The notes beneath the pieces were generated by a model. The model searched no databases. It saw nothing but the letters and a program-made list of their open reading frames with translations, and was not told the DNA's origin. From Desulfotignum sp. (GTDB lineage Bacteria; Desulfobacterota; Desulfobacteria; Desulfobacterales; Desulfobacteraceae), in contig JAIPDL010000021.1 in the NCBI GenBank assembly GCA_021737695.1, positions 1-51,244 of the forward strand: DNA of 51,244 nt. Direction: 5' to 3'. A program made the translations under genes and the position numbers. Below are positions 32,271 through 41,681 of the stretch, in pieces; the first letter of the stretch is position 1; every line of letters begins with the position of its first letter.

Positions 32271-35200
32271 ATGATTGAATTTTTTGATATCCGTACGCTT
32301 TTGCTGGTTTTGGGGGGGACCCTGCTGGTATCGGCTGTCTCCATGGCCTGCTACACATTCAACCGAAAAATTTATGGCAATTTTCGTCTATGGACCCTGG
32401 GGATGGGATCACTTTCCCTCGGGTTTCTGCTGATCAGTTTTCGGGATCTGATACCGGATCTGTTCAGCGTCGTGCTGGCCAATATTTTGGTTTTTTCAGC
32501 GATTTTTTTAACGTACACGGGGTTCACCCATCTGACCGCGCGACCGGTTAAAACCGGAAAGCATCTGGCATTTGCCGCTTTGTTGTCTTTGATTGTCGTT
32601 CCTTTTTTTACCTATTGGGTCCCCAGTGTGGATGCCCGCATCGTCATCAGTTCCTTTTATGCGCTGATTTATCTCGGGTTGATTTTTCGTGTATTTGTTT
32701 TCCAGATCCAGGCGGTCCGGTTCCGGGACAATATTTTGCTTGGCATATCCCTGATATTGCTGTTTGTGCTGTTTTGTGCCCGGGGGACCTTTCACCTGGT
32801 TTCCGGAAGTGCCTTTGACAGTTTCATGGAAAGTGCCCCGTTCCATGAGATGGTTTTATTCAGCCTCATCCTGGTGCAGATTGCCTTTGTGATGGGCCTG
32901 ATGCAGCTCAATTCCCAGCAGCTGGAACACGATCTGCTTGAAAAGGAAAGACGGCTGAAAAAAAATCAAAAACAATACAGCCAACTGGTGGAAGACTCTT
33001 TGCAGGGCCTGGTGATTGCCAGAGATCATCCTGCACGGCTGGTGTTTGCCAGTTCGCCCATGGCAAAGATTTCCGGATATACACCGTCTGAACTTAAAAA
33101 TTTCACACCGGAACAGCTCAATGATCTGCTTCACCCGGAGGACCGGGAGCAGTTTTTCACCAACTTTAAAAACCGACTGGCCGGTCAGGAGGTCTCTCCT
33201 GTTCAGCAATACCGGATTCGTCATAAAAAAAAAGGGTACCGGTGGGTGGAAACTTACACAGCGCTGATTGACTTTGACGGTCAGCCCGCGGTTCACTCTC
33301 ATTTTCTGGATATCACCCAAAAAAAACAGGCAGAAGATATCAACGCCGCCATGTTCAAGATCCTGGGGGCCGTTACCACGGCCCGGGATCTGAACGATCT
33401 GTTTCAGACCATTCATGAATCATTGTTTCCGATCATCGATGTGACCAATTTTTTCATTGCGCTTAAAAACCCTCAGACCAATGAACTGTATTTTCCATAT
33501 CATGTGGATACCACAGACGATAATTTTCTTCCCATTCCGTTTGAAAATGCAAAAAACAACTCATTGACCGGCCTTGTTTTTGGAAAAAAAGAAGCGGTTC
33601 TGCTGAATCGGGAAGAACTTCGGGAACGGGAGGCAAATAACCAGACATGGGGGCCTTTGGCCGTCATCTGGATGGGGGTCCCTTTGGTGGTCAAAGACAA
33701 TGTCCTCGGGGTGGTGGCCGTACAAAGCTATACAGATCCGGATCTGTATACGCCCAAGGATCTGGAAGTGCTGTCGGCCGTGTCCCATCAGATGGCCCTG
33801 GCCATTGAACGTAAGCAGGCTCAGGAGGCTCTGGTGGAAAGTGAAAAAAGATACCGGTATCTTTTTTCCCATGCCCCGGCCGGGATCTGTGAAGTGGATT
33901 TTGAAAAAAATCGATTTCTCCGTGTCAATGAGGTTATTTGTAAATTTTCAGGATATACCCAAACCGAATTCATGGACATGAACCCACTGGATCTTCTGAC
34001 AAAAAAAAGCCGGGAGCGGTTCAAGGAACGGATTGCAAAGCTGGCTGCCGGTGAACCGGAAACAAAAGATATTGAATATGACCTGGTTTCCAAAAAAGGA
34101 AAACACCTGACAGTTGCAGTGACACTGGATTTTGCCCATGACGACAAAAAACTGAGTCATACCCTGGTGGTGATTCATGATATTTCCTGGCGCCAGAAGA
34201 TTGAAAAGGAAAAAATCAAAGCCCAGAAACTGTTGGGTGACCAGCAGAAACTGGCCCTGATCGGTCAGGTGGCCGGGAAAATGGCCCATGATTTCAACAA
34301 CATTCTCGGAGTGATCATGGGGAATGTTGAACTGATGCTCATGGACCATGAGGATCCCGACATACAAAAAACGCTCAAAAGAATACTGGCACATACGGAA
34401 AAAGGGCAGTATCTGACCCGGAACCTGATTGCGTTTGCCAAAAATCAGGCACCCCGGCAGAAATATTTTTCGCTCAACCAAAAAATCGATCTGGCACTGG
34501 CGCTGATGAAAAAAGACCTGGAAGGTATTCATGTCCAGCGGTCATATGATTCTGATCTGCCCGATGTTCTGGCGGATCCGGGCATGATCGAGCACTCCCT
34601 GATCAATTTGCTGCAAAATGCCGTCCATGCCCTTTCAAAAACCGAAACCCCCAAGATTTTTCTTGACACCTGTGTGCGTGATTCCAACATCTGCCTGGAA
34701 ATCAAAGACAACGGCTGCGGTATTCCTGAATCGCACATCAATGATATGTTTACCCCTTCCTTTACGTTGAAAGGGGGAAAAGATGTCATCGGTGCTTATG
34801 CGCCGGGTATCAAAGGCACGGGCTATGGCATGGCCAACATCCAGAAATATGTTCACCAGCATCAGGGAACCATTGAAGTGACGTCGGTCCTGGATCAGGG
34901 CACCTGTGTGCGAATCTGTTTTCCGGTGATCGAAAAGCAGCTGACAGCCGAAGAAAAAGAAAAAATAGCCAAAACGACTATCCGGACAGGCCGGCATATC
35001 CTGGTGGTGGAAGACGAGCCTGACATTTCCAGTACTCAGCACCGGGTGTTGTCCCAGGCGCCTTGTCATCATCAGGTGGATGTCGCGGCCGATGCGGCCA
35101 CTGCCATGGATCTGTTCGATCGAAACAGGTATGATCTGATCAGCCTGGACTACATGCTTGCCGGTTCCAAAACCGGAATGGATGTTTACCGGCACATCCG

Positions 35201-35363
35201 CAGCATCAATGCGTCAGTTCCCGTGCTGTTTGTATCAGGCAATATCGAATTCATCGAAGCCATCAAGCCGTTGATGGAAAAAGACCGGTTTGTGGCCCAT
35301 CTGTCCAAACCCAGCCGCATGGGCGCGTATGTCGAACATGTCAACCAGATGCTGGCCGGATAG
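32271..35363 (+). CDS. Membrane-bound hybrid sensor histidine kinase (PAS-GAF-PAS-HK-REC)
   Basis: Using the ATG at 32271 (MIEFFDIRTLLL) the protein has 1030 residues; an ATG at 32214 would add 19. About seven transmembrane helices form the N-terminal sensor (roughly 5-220). A PAS domain follows (LVIARDHPARLVFASSPMAK), then a GAF domain (IDVTNFFIALKN, LTGLVFGKKEA), then a second PAS (FSHAPAGICEVDFEKNRF). The kinase core has the phosphoacceptor H673 in KMAHDFNNILGV, the N box LINLLQNAVHAL, DNGCGIP and GTGYGMANI. A C-terminal receiver domain has D960 in LISLDYML and K in LSKPS. The signal is unknown. It stands alone, convergent with the liv cluster, and has no obvious output regulator beside it. 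Confidence 0.93.
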   Translation: MIEFFDIRTLLLVLGGTLLVSAVSMACYTFNRKIYGNFRLWTLGMGSLSLGFLLISFRDLIPDLFSVVLANILVFSAIFLTYTGFTHLTARPVKTGKHLAFAALLSLIVVPFFTYWVPSVDARIVISSFYALIYLGLIFRVFVFQIQAVRFRDNILLGISLILLFVLFCARGTFHLVSGSAFDSFMESAPFHEMVLFSLILVQIAFVMGLMQLNSQQLEHDLLEKERRLKKNQKQYSQLVEDSLQGLVIARDHPARLVFASSPMAKISGYTPSELKNFTPEQLNDLLHPEDREQFFTNFKNRLAGQEVSPVQQYRIRHKKKGYRWVETYTALIDFDGQPAVHSHFLDITQKKQAEDINAAMFKILGAVTTARDLNDLFQTIHESLFPIIDVTNFFIALKNPQTNELYFPYHVDTTDDNFLPIPFENAKNNSLTGLVFGKKEAVLLNREELREREANNQTWGPLAVIWMGVPLVVKDNVLGVVAVQSYTDPDLYTPKDLEVLSAVSHQMALAIERKQAQEALVESEKRYRYLFSHAPAGICEVDFEKNRFLRVNEVICKFSGYTQTEFMDMNPLDLLTKKSRERFKERIAKLAAGEPETKDIEYDLVSKKGKHLTVAVTLDFAHDDKKLSHTLVVIHDISWRQKIEKEKIKAQKLLGDQQKLALIGQVAGKMAHDFNNILGVIMGNVELMLMDHEDPDIQKTLKRILAHTEKGQYLTRNLIAFAKNQAPRQKYFSLNQKIDLALALMKKDLEGIHVQRSYDSDLPDVLADPGMIEHSLINLLQNAVHALSKTETPKIFLDTCVRDSNICLEIKDNGCGIPESHINDMFTPSFTLKGGKDVIGAYAPGIKGTGYGMANIQKYVHQHQGTIEVTSVLDQGTCVRICFPVIEKQLTAEEKEKIAKTTIRTGRHILVVEDEPDISSTQHRVLSQAPCHHQVDVAADAATAMDLFDRNRYDLISLDYMLAGSKTGMDVYRHIRSINASVPVLFVSGNIEFIEAIKPLMEKDRFVAHLSKPSRMGAYVEHVNQMLAG

Positions 35364-35364
35364 A

Positions 35365-36078
35365 TCAAGCACCCAGATACGCTTTTTTTACCTCGGGATT
35401 ATCCAGCAGTTCATCGGCGGGTCCTTCCAGGACCAGGGAACCATTTTCTATGACATACCCCCTCTGGGCAAACTTCAGTGCCAGCCGGGCGTTCTGCTCC
35501 ACCAGCAAAATGGTGGTGCCTAGTTTGTTGATCTCTCTCAAGGCATCAAACATGTCCAGCATGAGCAGCGGTGCCAGCCCCATGGAGGGTTCATCCAGAA
35601 GCATCATCTGGTGTCCGGACATATATCCTCTGCCAACGGCCAGCATCTGCTGCTCACCGCCGGACAGGGTACCTGCCAGCTGGTGGCGGCGCTCTTCCAG
35701 CCGGGGAAACAGGTCAAACACCCATTTTTTGTCCGTTTCTATCTGGTCTTTGTCTTTTCTGGCAAAACAAGCCAGGGTCAGGTTTTCCGTGACAGTGAGG
35801 TTGCCAAAAATGCGGCGGCCTTCCGGCACATGGGAAATCCCCAGTTTCGACACCACCTTGTCTGCCGAATATTTTAAAATGTTCCGGCCGTTGAACTCCA
35901 TTACAGAGCCGGATTCACAGGGGATCATCCGGGAAATGGCCCGCAGGGTGGTGCTTTTGCCCGCCCCGTTGGCACCGATGATGGTGAGGATCTCTCCGGC
36001 TGCCACAGAAAAACTGATACCGTGAAGGGCCTTGATATTGCCGTAGGATACGTTCAGGTTTTGGATGTTCAGCTGCAT
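35365..36078 (-). CDS. livF: Branched-chain amino acid-type ABC transporter ATP-binding protein
   Basis: The 237-residue ATPase has Walker A GANGAGKST, signature LSGGEQQMLAVGRG, Walker B MLLDEPSMGLAP and a switch His region in LVEQNARLAL. The short LivF form is recognised by SHVPEGRRIFGNLTVTENL. It powers the importer with LivG. Its ATG directly follows the livG stop (overlap at 36078). It is the last gene of the cluster. Confidence 0.95.
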   Translation of the reverse strand: MQLNIQNLNVSYGNIKALHGISFSVAAGEILTIIGANGAGKSTTLRAISRMIPCESGSVMEFNGRNILKYSADKVVSKLGISHVPEGRRIFGNLTVTENLTLACFARKDKDQIETDKKWVFDLFPRLEERRHQLAGTLSGGEQQMLAVGRGYMSGHQMMLLDEPSMGLAPLLMLDMFDALREINKLGTTILLVEQNARLALKFAQRGYVIENGSLVLEGPADELLDNPEVKKAYLGA

Positions 36079-36851
36079 CAGGTCATATCCTCCTTGCCCA
36101 GATAGGCTTCGATCACCTGGGGGTTGTTCTGGATTTCTTCAGGCGGACCTTGGGCGATCACTTCCCCGAACACCAGGGTCTGGATGGATTCACACAGTTC
36201 CATGACAAACTTCATGCGGTGTTCGATCAGAAAAATCGCCACATTGAAATCCTGGTGCACCTGGCGGATAATGCGGATCATTTTCACCAGTTCATCCGGG
36301 GTCATGCCGGCCGTGGGCTCATCTAAAAACAGCACCTTGGGTTTGGTGGCCATGGCCCGGGCCATTTCCACCCGGCGCTGGGCCCCATAGGGCAGGCTGG
36401 TTACAAGATCATCGGCAAATTTTTCGATATCAAACAGTTCCATGAGGCGATGGGCATTTTCCCTGACCTGGTTTTCCTGGTCCCGGCAGGCACGGGAGTT
36501 GAAAAATGCCCCCATAAGCCCATAGTCCAGCTGAGAATAATGGGCCATGCGGATATGGTCCACCACATTCATGTGCCGCCACAGCGCCAGGTTCTGGAAG
36601 GTTCTGCCCAGGCCCATGGCGGCAATTGCATTGGTTTCCAGACCTTTGATGTTTTTGTTTTCCAGCAGGATTTCGCCTTCAGTGGGGGTGTACACGCCGG
36701 TGATCAGGTTGAAAATAGTGGTTTTTCCGGCACCGTTGGGGCCGATGAGACCGAAAATCTGTCTGGGTGCAATGTTCAGGTTATAGTTATGAACAGCCCG
36801 CAGCCCGCCGAAAAAGTGGGTCATGTTTTTCACATGCAGCAGTGCGGTCAT
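36078..36851 (-). CDS. livG: Branched-chain amino acid-type ABC transporter ATP-binding protein
   Basis: Walker A GPNGAGKTT, signature SLPYGAQRRVEMARA, Walker B VLFLDEPTAGM and FLIEHRMKFVM identify LivG. The start at 36851 (MTALLHVKNMTHFFGG) follows AAGGAG and overlaps the livM stop by four bases. The much earlier in-frame start at 36980 lies inside livM coding sequence and is rejected. Length is 257 residues, typical. Confidence 0.95.
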   Translation of the reverse strand: MTALLHVKNMTHFFGGLRAVHNYNLNIAPRQIFGLIGPNGAGKTTIFNLITGVYTPTEGEILLENKNIKGLETNAIAAMGLGRTFQNLALWRHMNVVDHIRMAHYSQLDYGLMGAFFNSRACRDQENQVRENAHRLMELFDIEKFADDLVTSLPYGAQRRVEMARAMATKPKVLFLDEPTAGMTPDELVKMIRIIRQVHQDFNVAIFLIEHRMKFVMELCESIQTLVFGEVIAQGPPEEIQNNPQVIEAYLGKEDMT

Positions 36852-38128
36852 GGGGACACTCCTTGTTGGCGTTTGTGTTTGGCTTCCAGCAGTTTTTTGG
36901 CATTGATTTCCGTAAAGGAGATCAGCCCATAGGGCCGAAATATCATGACAAAGATCAGAATCAATGGAATGATGATCCATTTGAACAATTCCAGGGGACG
37001 TAACGCCTCACCCAGCACATTGATACTCACTGCGCCCACAATGGATCCCACAATGGAATTGAGCCCGCCGAAATATACCATGGCCAGAATTTCCGCCAGG
37101 CGGTTGATGCTGAACATGCCCGGGTTGATATAGGTGAGCACATGGGCAAAAAGACCGCCGGCAACACCGGCCCAGAACGCACCGAACATAAAGGCGGTCA
37201 TTTTGGTTTTACGGGTTTTAACCGTCATGGATTCCGCAGCTGCTTCATCATCTCTCACCGTATTCAATGCCTTGCCCAGAATCGAGGTGACAAAGTTGTG
37301 GATGACCCAGATGCACAGCATCGTCCAGAAAAAAATGACGGGCAGCGGGGCAAGATCCGGCTGGCCTCCCATCCCCCTGGCACCGCCGATGATGTTCAGG
37401 TTTTCCACGGCAGACTTGACAATAAACATGAATGCTAGAGAGATGATTGCCAGGTAATCCCCCCGGGTGCGAAAAGAGGGAATGGCCACAGCCAAAGAAC
37501 CGATGGCGGCGGCAGCGCCCCCTGCCACCAGCACCAGCGGAAAAAGATAGGGACCCAGGGCAGGGGGCAGCAGGGCCGTGCCGAAAATTTTGTCGTTGGT
37601 GAACAGCACCAGCGTCAGAATGGAAGACACATATGCCCCTAAGGCCATGAACCCGGGATGAGAGCAGGAAAATTCCCCCTGGTACCCGTTGATGACATTG
37701 ACACTCACCGTGAGAATAATGGAAACAAGGGTGAGTTTGACCACCAGGACCCGGTAGTCGTTAATGCCGGCCCACAAATGGAGAATAGCATAAAAACAGA
37801 CCAGGTGAATGACAGCGGAAAGCCACAACGGCAGTTTTTCCAGCAGGGCTGCCCCGGGATTGGTGATAAAACTGGAAAGTTTCGCCACCGCCAGTACCGG
37901 AATAACGTATACAATCAGGTCATAGGCAAGGGCACCGGGTATCATCACGGGTTCCTTGAGCATGATCAATGCGCCGAAAAGCACTGGTATTTTGGGCAGA
38001 CCCAGGTAATAGGAGATATAGTCATATCCCCAGAAATATTCAATCAGCACGGCTGCGAGGATACCCAGAAACCATCCCAGCATGGGTACTGTTGAAAACA
38101 TTTGTTTGAATTTTTGTAAAATTCCCAT
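36848..38128 (-). CDS. livM: Branched-chain amino acid-type ABC transporter permease
   Basis: A multi-spanning permease of the LivM type with about ten hydrophobic segments. The conserved stretch FRTRGDYLAIISLAFMFIVK and the motif GLNSIVGSIVGAVSINVLGE near the end are characteristic. The start at 38128 (MGILQKFKQMFST) follows AGGAA. The upstream in-frame extension overlaps livH and is rejected. At 426 residues it is longer than the usual 300-360 because of extra N-terminal membrane segments. Confidence 0.93.
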   Translation of the reverse strand: MGILQKFKQMFSTVPMLGWFLGILAAVLIEYFWGYDYISYYLGLPKIPVLFGALIMLKEPVMIPGALAYDLIVYVIPVLAVAKLSSFITNPGAALLEKLPLWLSAVIHLVCFYAILHLWAGINDYRVLVVKLTLVSIILTVSVNVINGYQGEFSCSHPGFMALGAYVSSILTLVLFTNDKIFGTALLPPALGPYLFPLVLVAGGAAAAIGSLAVAIPSFRTRGDYLAIISLAFMFIVKSAVENLNIIGGARGMGGQPDLAPLPVIFFWTMLCIWVIHNFVTSILGKALNTVRDDEAAAESMTVKTRKTKMTAFMFGAFWAGVAGGLFAHVLTYINPGMFSINRLAEILAMVYFGGLNSIVGSIVGAVSINVLGEALRPLELFKWIIIPLILIFVMIFRPYGLISFTEINAKKLLEAKHKRQQGVSP

Positions 38129-38159
38129 TTGACGTTCCTGTGAGTGTCGGATCAAGCAA

Positions 38160-39095
38160 TTAAAGACGCAGCTTGGTGCTGTGTTCCATTCCAAAAAATC
38201 CCCTGGGCCTGAAGGTCAGGATGACCAGGATAATGGAATAGGCAATGAAGTCCCGCAGGGTGGAGGGGAAAACCGTGGCCACAAAGATCTCAATGAACCC
38301 CAGCAGATATCCGGCCAAAGCTGCGCCCTTGATGGAACCGCGTCCTCCTAAAATGGCTGCCACAAACGCTTTCCATCCCAGCAGCACCCCCATATAGGGA
38401 TCCAGGATCGGGTATGCCTGGCCGTAGAGTATGCCGGCCACGGATGCCAGACCCGCGCCCACGGCAAAGGTCAAAGGCGCAATGATATTGATGGAGACCC
38501 CCATGAGGGGAACAGCCAGAAAATCGTATGACATGGCCCGCATGGCCATGCCCCATTTGGTTTTCTGGATAAATGCGTGCAGGGCCAGCATGAGCAGCAG
38601 GGAAATGATGATGATCATGGCCTTGACATTGGTGATATAGATCCCCCCGATATGGTAGTTGACCGTGTCCATCAACGGTGGAAAGCTTAAGCGCTTGGCA
38701 CCCAGCATGATCAGGATGGTGGTTTCAAAGATGATACCGATCATCAGGCCGGTGATGGCTGCAGATGCCCGGGGGGCCTGGCGCAATGGACGATACCCGG
38801 CAACTTCTACAAATACCCCGATCCAGGATGCCAGAAACATGGTTATCACCACCGTGGCCAGGAAAATCACGGGAGGCGGGACCAGACCGCTGAATGTGGC
38901 CAGTAACACCGTGGCAATGCCGAAGCCGATATAGGTCCCCACCATGAAAATATCGCCATGGGCAAAGTTAAACAGCATCAACACCCCGTACACCATGGAG
39001 TAACCAATGGATATCACGGCATAAAAACTGCCCCGCTGCAGGGCATTGATAATGTTTTGAAGAATATAATTAAGGGATTCTATCAAAGGTTCCAT
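38160..39095 (-). CDS. livH: Branched-chain amino acid-type ABC transporter permease
   Basis: This 311-residue permease has the LivH pattern: NALQRGSFYAVISIGYSMVYG at the start, NFAHGDIFMVGTYIGF, and AAILGGRGSIKGAALAGYLLG near the end. AGGAG lies eight bases before the ATG. It pairs with LivM to form the membrane channel and is separated from livK by a strong hairpin. Confidence 0.95.
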   Translation of the reverse strand: MEPLIESLNYILQNIINALQRGSFYAVISIGYSMVYGVLMLFNFAHGDIFMVGTYIGFGIATVLLATFSGLVPPPVIFLATVVITMFLASWIGVFVEVAGYRPLRQAPRASAAITGLMIGIIFETTILIMLGAKRLSFPPLMDTVNYHIGGIYITNVKAMIIIISLLLMLALHAFIQKTKWGMAMRAMSYDFLAVPLMGVSINIIAPLTFAVGAGLASVAGILYGQAYPILDPYMGVLLGWKAFVAAILGGRGSIKGAALAGYLLGFIEIFVATVFPSTLRDFIAYSIILVILTFRPRGFFGMEHSTKLRL

Positions 39096-39121
39096 TCACC
39101 GACTCCTGTTGAATTGGATCA

Positions 39122-39150
39122 CTGTTGCAGGCCCTTGGGGCCTGCAACAG
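39122..39150 (-). promoter_or_regulatory. Intercistronic hairpin between livK and livH
   Basis: A perfect 13-bp stem (39122-39134 with 39138-39150) has a three-base loop. There is no U-tract on the transcribed side, so it is more likely an mRNA-stability or partial-attenuation element that raises binding-protein over permease expression than a full terminator. Confidence 0.65.
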
Positions 39151-39185
39151 CTTTAACACATTTTATTGGTTGGGATCGTCACACA

Positions 39186-40361
39186 TCAGGGGCAGCTGGA
39201 GCCGTAAAATTCATATTCGCCCTGATGGTTGATTCTGACGATAACGGCACATTTAATGGGATCGCCTTCTTCGGTAAAGGTCATTTTACCGGTAATGCCG
39301 TCAAAATCCTTGATTTGGGCCAGGGCGTCTCTCACTGCTTCCCGGTCTTTTTCGATCTTTCCGGTGAGTTTGCCGGCATCCTGGATGGCCTGCTGGGCTA
39401 AGCGAAGCGCATCCCAGGTCAAAGCGGCGACATCGTCGGGGATATAGCCATAGGTTTTTTCATACCGATCGATAAAGGCTTTGGTGGCACCTTTGGCACC
39501 GGCGGCTGCGTAGTGGGAGGAAAAGAACAGCCCGTAGCAGTCTTCACCGCACAATTCAACGGTTTCGGCTGATCCCCAGGAATCAGAACCCACAATGGGT
39601 CCGGTCCAGCCCAGATTTTTGGCCTGGCTGACGATCAAAGGCACTTCATTATAATATTGGGGCGTGAACAGCACTTCGGCACCGGATTTAACGATTTTAG
39701 TGAGCTGGGAGGAAAAATCCGTGTCCTTGGTGGTAAAGCTTTCATAGGCCACCACACTGCCGGGGCCGTGTTTGTCTTCCCAGGCCTGTTTGAACACCTC
39801 TGCCAGTCCTTTGGGATAGTCGGACGCCACATCGTACAGGACGGCCGCTTTGGTGAAACCGAATTCTTCCGTGATGAAATTGGCCACCACAGGACCCTGG
39901 AACGGATCCAGAAAGCAGCCCCTAAACACATAAGGCCGGTCCAGGGTCGTGCTGGGGTTGGTGGACCAGGGACTGATCATCACGGTTTTATACTTGTTGG
40001 CCACTTCTCCGGCTGGCACCGCCTGTTTGGAGGATTGCGGTCCCACAATGGCCAAAACATCATCCTGAGTGATCATTTTTGTGTTTGCCTTGACAGCGGA
40101 TTCTGCCTTGGACTCATTATCCTCGATGACCAGTTCCACTTCGTACTTTTTTCCGCCCACTTCCAGCCCGCCGGCTTTTTCGATATCTTCCAGCCACATC
40201 TGAGCCGCGTATTTGCTACCTTCACCCACCTTGGGGATATCTCCTGTCAGCGGGGCATTGATACCGATTTTGATAATGGTTTTTCTGGCACTAAAGGCCA
40301 GAGAAGAGAACATCATGGCCGTACAAAAGGCCAGCATCGTTAGAACAGCAATTTTTCTCAT
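39186..40361 (-). CDS. livK: Periplasmic branched-chain amino acid-type binding protein
   Basis: A signal peptide (IAVLTMLAFCTAMMFSSLAFSA) precedes a type I periplasmic-binding fold: IKIGINAPLTGDIPKVGE, then VIEDNESKAESAV, VGPQSSKQAVPAGEVA and VGSDSW. It has 391 residues. AGGAGG lies just upstream of the ATG. It delivers substrate to LivHMGF. Specificity for leucine, isoleucine, valine or another compound such as an amide or aromatic acid cannot be read from sequence. Confidence 0.94.
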   Translation of the reverse strand: MRKIAVLTMLAFCTAMMFSSLAFSARKTIIKIGINAPLTGDIPKVGEGSKYAAQMWLEDIEKAGGLEVGGKKYEVELVIEDNESKAESAVKANTKMITQDDVLAIVGPQSSKQAVPAGEVANKYKTVMISPWSTNPSTTLDRPYVFRGCFLDPFQGPVVANFITEEFGFTKAAVLYDVASDYPKGLAEVFKQAWEDKHGPGSVVAYESFTTKDTDFSSQLTKIVKSGAEVLFTPQYYNEVPLIVSQAKNLGWTGPIVGSDSWGSAETVELCGEDCYGLFFSSHYAAAGAKGATKAFIDRYEKTYGYIPDDVAALTWDALRLAQQAIQDAGKLTGKIEKDREAVRDALAQIKDFDGITGKMTFTEEGDPIKCAVIVRINHQGEYEFYGSSCP

Positions 40362-40673
40362 AATACCTCCTGAAACTGAAATAAGGTTAACGATTCATTG
40401 ATTCCACAGGTCAGGTGAAAAAATGGAATCAACCAATCACTGAGCGAAACATAAATAAACTCTATATGTAAAATCCCGGGTGAAGTAAAGAAATAATATG
40501 AAAATTTGTCAAAGAATTTTCCATCATATTCAGATGGTTTATCGGGTTGATTTAGGAATCAATTAATATTATAACCCTTAAGTTATGAATTTTGTAATCC
40601 TGTCAATCAAAATATGGAAAAATAGTGTTTCAGATGGACGAAAGACAGGTAACCCGTAATTGAAGGAAAATCA
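40362..40673. promoter_or_regulatory. Divergent intergenic region between livK and fabH
   Basis: A 312-bp AT-rich spacer. On the plus strand TTGATT (40547-40552) and TATAAC (40570-40575), 17 bases apart, form a good candidate fabH promoter. A livK promoter must read the other way but no strong match was found. No gene is seen. Confidence 0.45.
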
Positions 40674-41681
40674 ATGAAAAATGCCTCGATACGCGGTACC
40701 GGGATGTATGTGCCGCCGAATGTGGTGACCAATCGTGATCTTGAAAAAATGATGGATACCTCGGATGAATGGATCCGTCAGCGAACTGGTATCAAGCAGC
40801 GGTACTGGATCAATGAAGATTGCGGCGCGTCTGATTTGGGCGCTGAAGCGGCCCGGATGGCCTTAGACGATGCCGGATGGCAGGCAGAGGATCTGGATTT
40901 CATCATTTTTGCCACGTTGAGTCCGGATATCATGTTTCCGGGTTCCGGATGTCTGATGGCAGCCAGACTGGGCCTGAATAAAACCCCGGTACTGGATATC
41001 CGTCAACAGTGCACCGGTTTTTTATATGGTCTGGCCACGGCGGACGCCTATATCAAATCCGGCCTTGCCAATCGGATTCTGCTGGTGGGCGGGGAAGTGC
41101 ATTCATCGGGCCTGGATAAAACCACCCGGGGACGGGATGTGACCGTGATATTCGGGGACGGGGCCGCAGCCGTCTGTCTGGAAGGGGTTGACACTGATGA
41201 CAACGTGGGCGTGCTGGCATCGGCCCTGCATGCCGACGGCAATCATGCGGATTCCCTGATGACGGAACTGCCGGCGTCCCGGTTGATGCAGCGCATACCT
41301 ACCGGCGTCCCCTTTGACGACCCCCGGTATTATCCGGTCATGGATGGACCGGCGATTTTCAAGAAAGCCGTCAGAATGCTGCCCATGGTCACCAACGAAG
41401 CCCTGGAAAAAGCCAATATTTCTTTGGACGAGATTGATCTGGTGGTGCCGCATCAGGCCAACAAGCGGATCAACGAGGCATATGGTCAGTTCATGAAGCT
41501 GGATCCGTCCAAAATATTCCATAACATCGAAAAATACGGCAACACCACGGCGGCGAGCATTCCTCTGGCGCTTCACGAGGCCATGGCCCAGGAGCGGGTG
41601 GGCAAACCCGGGGACACGGTGCTGTTCCTGGGCCTGGGTGCCGGCCTGACCTGGGGCGCGTCCATCTATCGATTTTTTTAA
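40674..41681 (+). CDS. fabH: 3-oxoacyl-ACP synthase III
   Basis: FabH starts fatty acid synthesis by condensing acetyl-CoA with malonyl-ACP. The catalytic triad is C113 (QQCTGFLYGL), H260 (VPHQANKRI) and N290 (YGNTTAAS). It has 335 residues. GAAGGA precedes the ATG. It stands apart from other fab genes, converging with pgi with a 4-base overlap of the ends, so it may be a specialised paralogue supplying a branched or secondary acyl chain. Confidence 0.94.
   Translation: MKNASIRGTGMYVPPNVVTNRDLEKMMDTSDEWIRQRTGIKQRYWINEDCGASDLGAEAARMALDDAGWQAEDLDFIIFATLSPDIMFPGSGCLMAARLGLNKTPVLDIRQQCTGFLYGLATADAYIKSGLANRILLVGGEVHSSGLDKTTRGRDVTVIFGDGAAAVCLEGVDTDDNVGVLASALHADGNHADSLMTELPASRLMQRIPTGVPFDDPRYYPVMDGPAIFKKAVRMLPMVTNEALEKANISLDEIDLVVPHQANKRINEAYGQFMKLDPSKIFHNIEKYGNTTAASIPLALHEAMAQERVGKPGDTVLFLGLGAGLTWGASIYRFF

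Noticed and set aside
36852..36980. N-terminal extension of LivG
   Set aside because: It lies wholly inside livM coding sequence; the ATG at 36851 has a good ribosome binding site and matches the family start.
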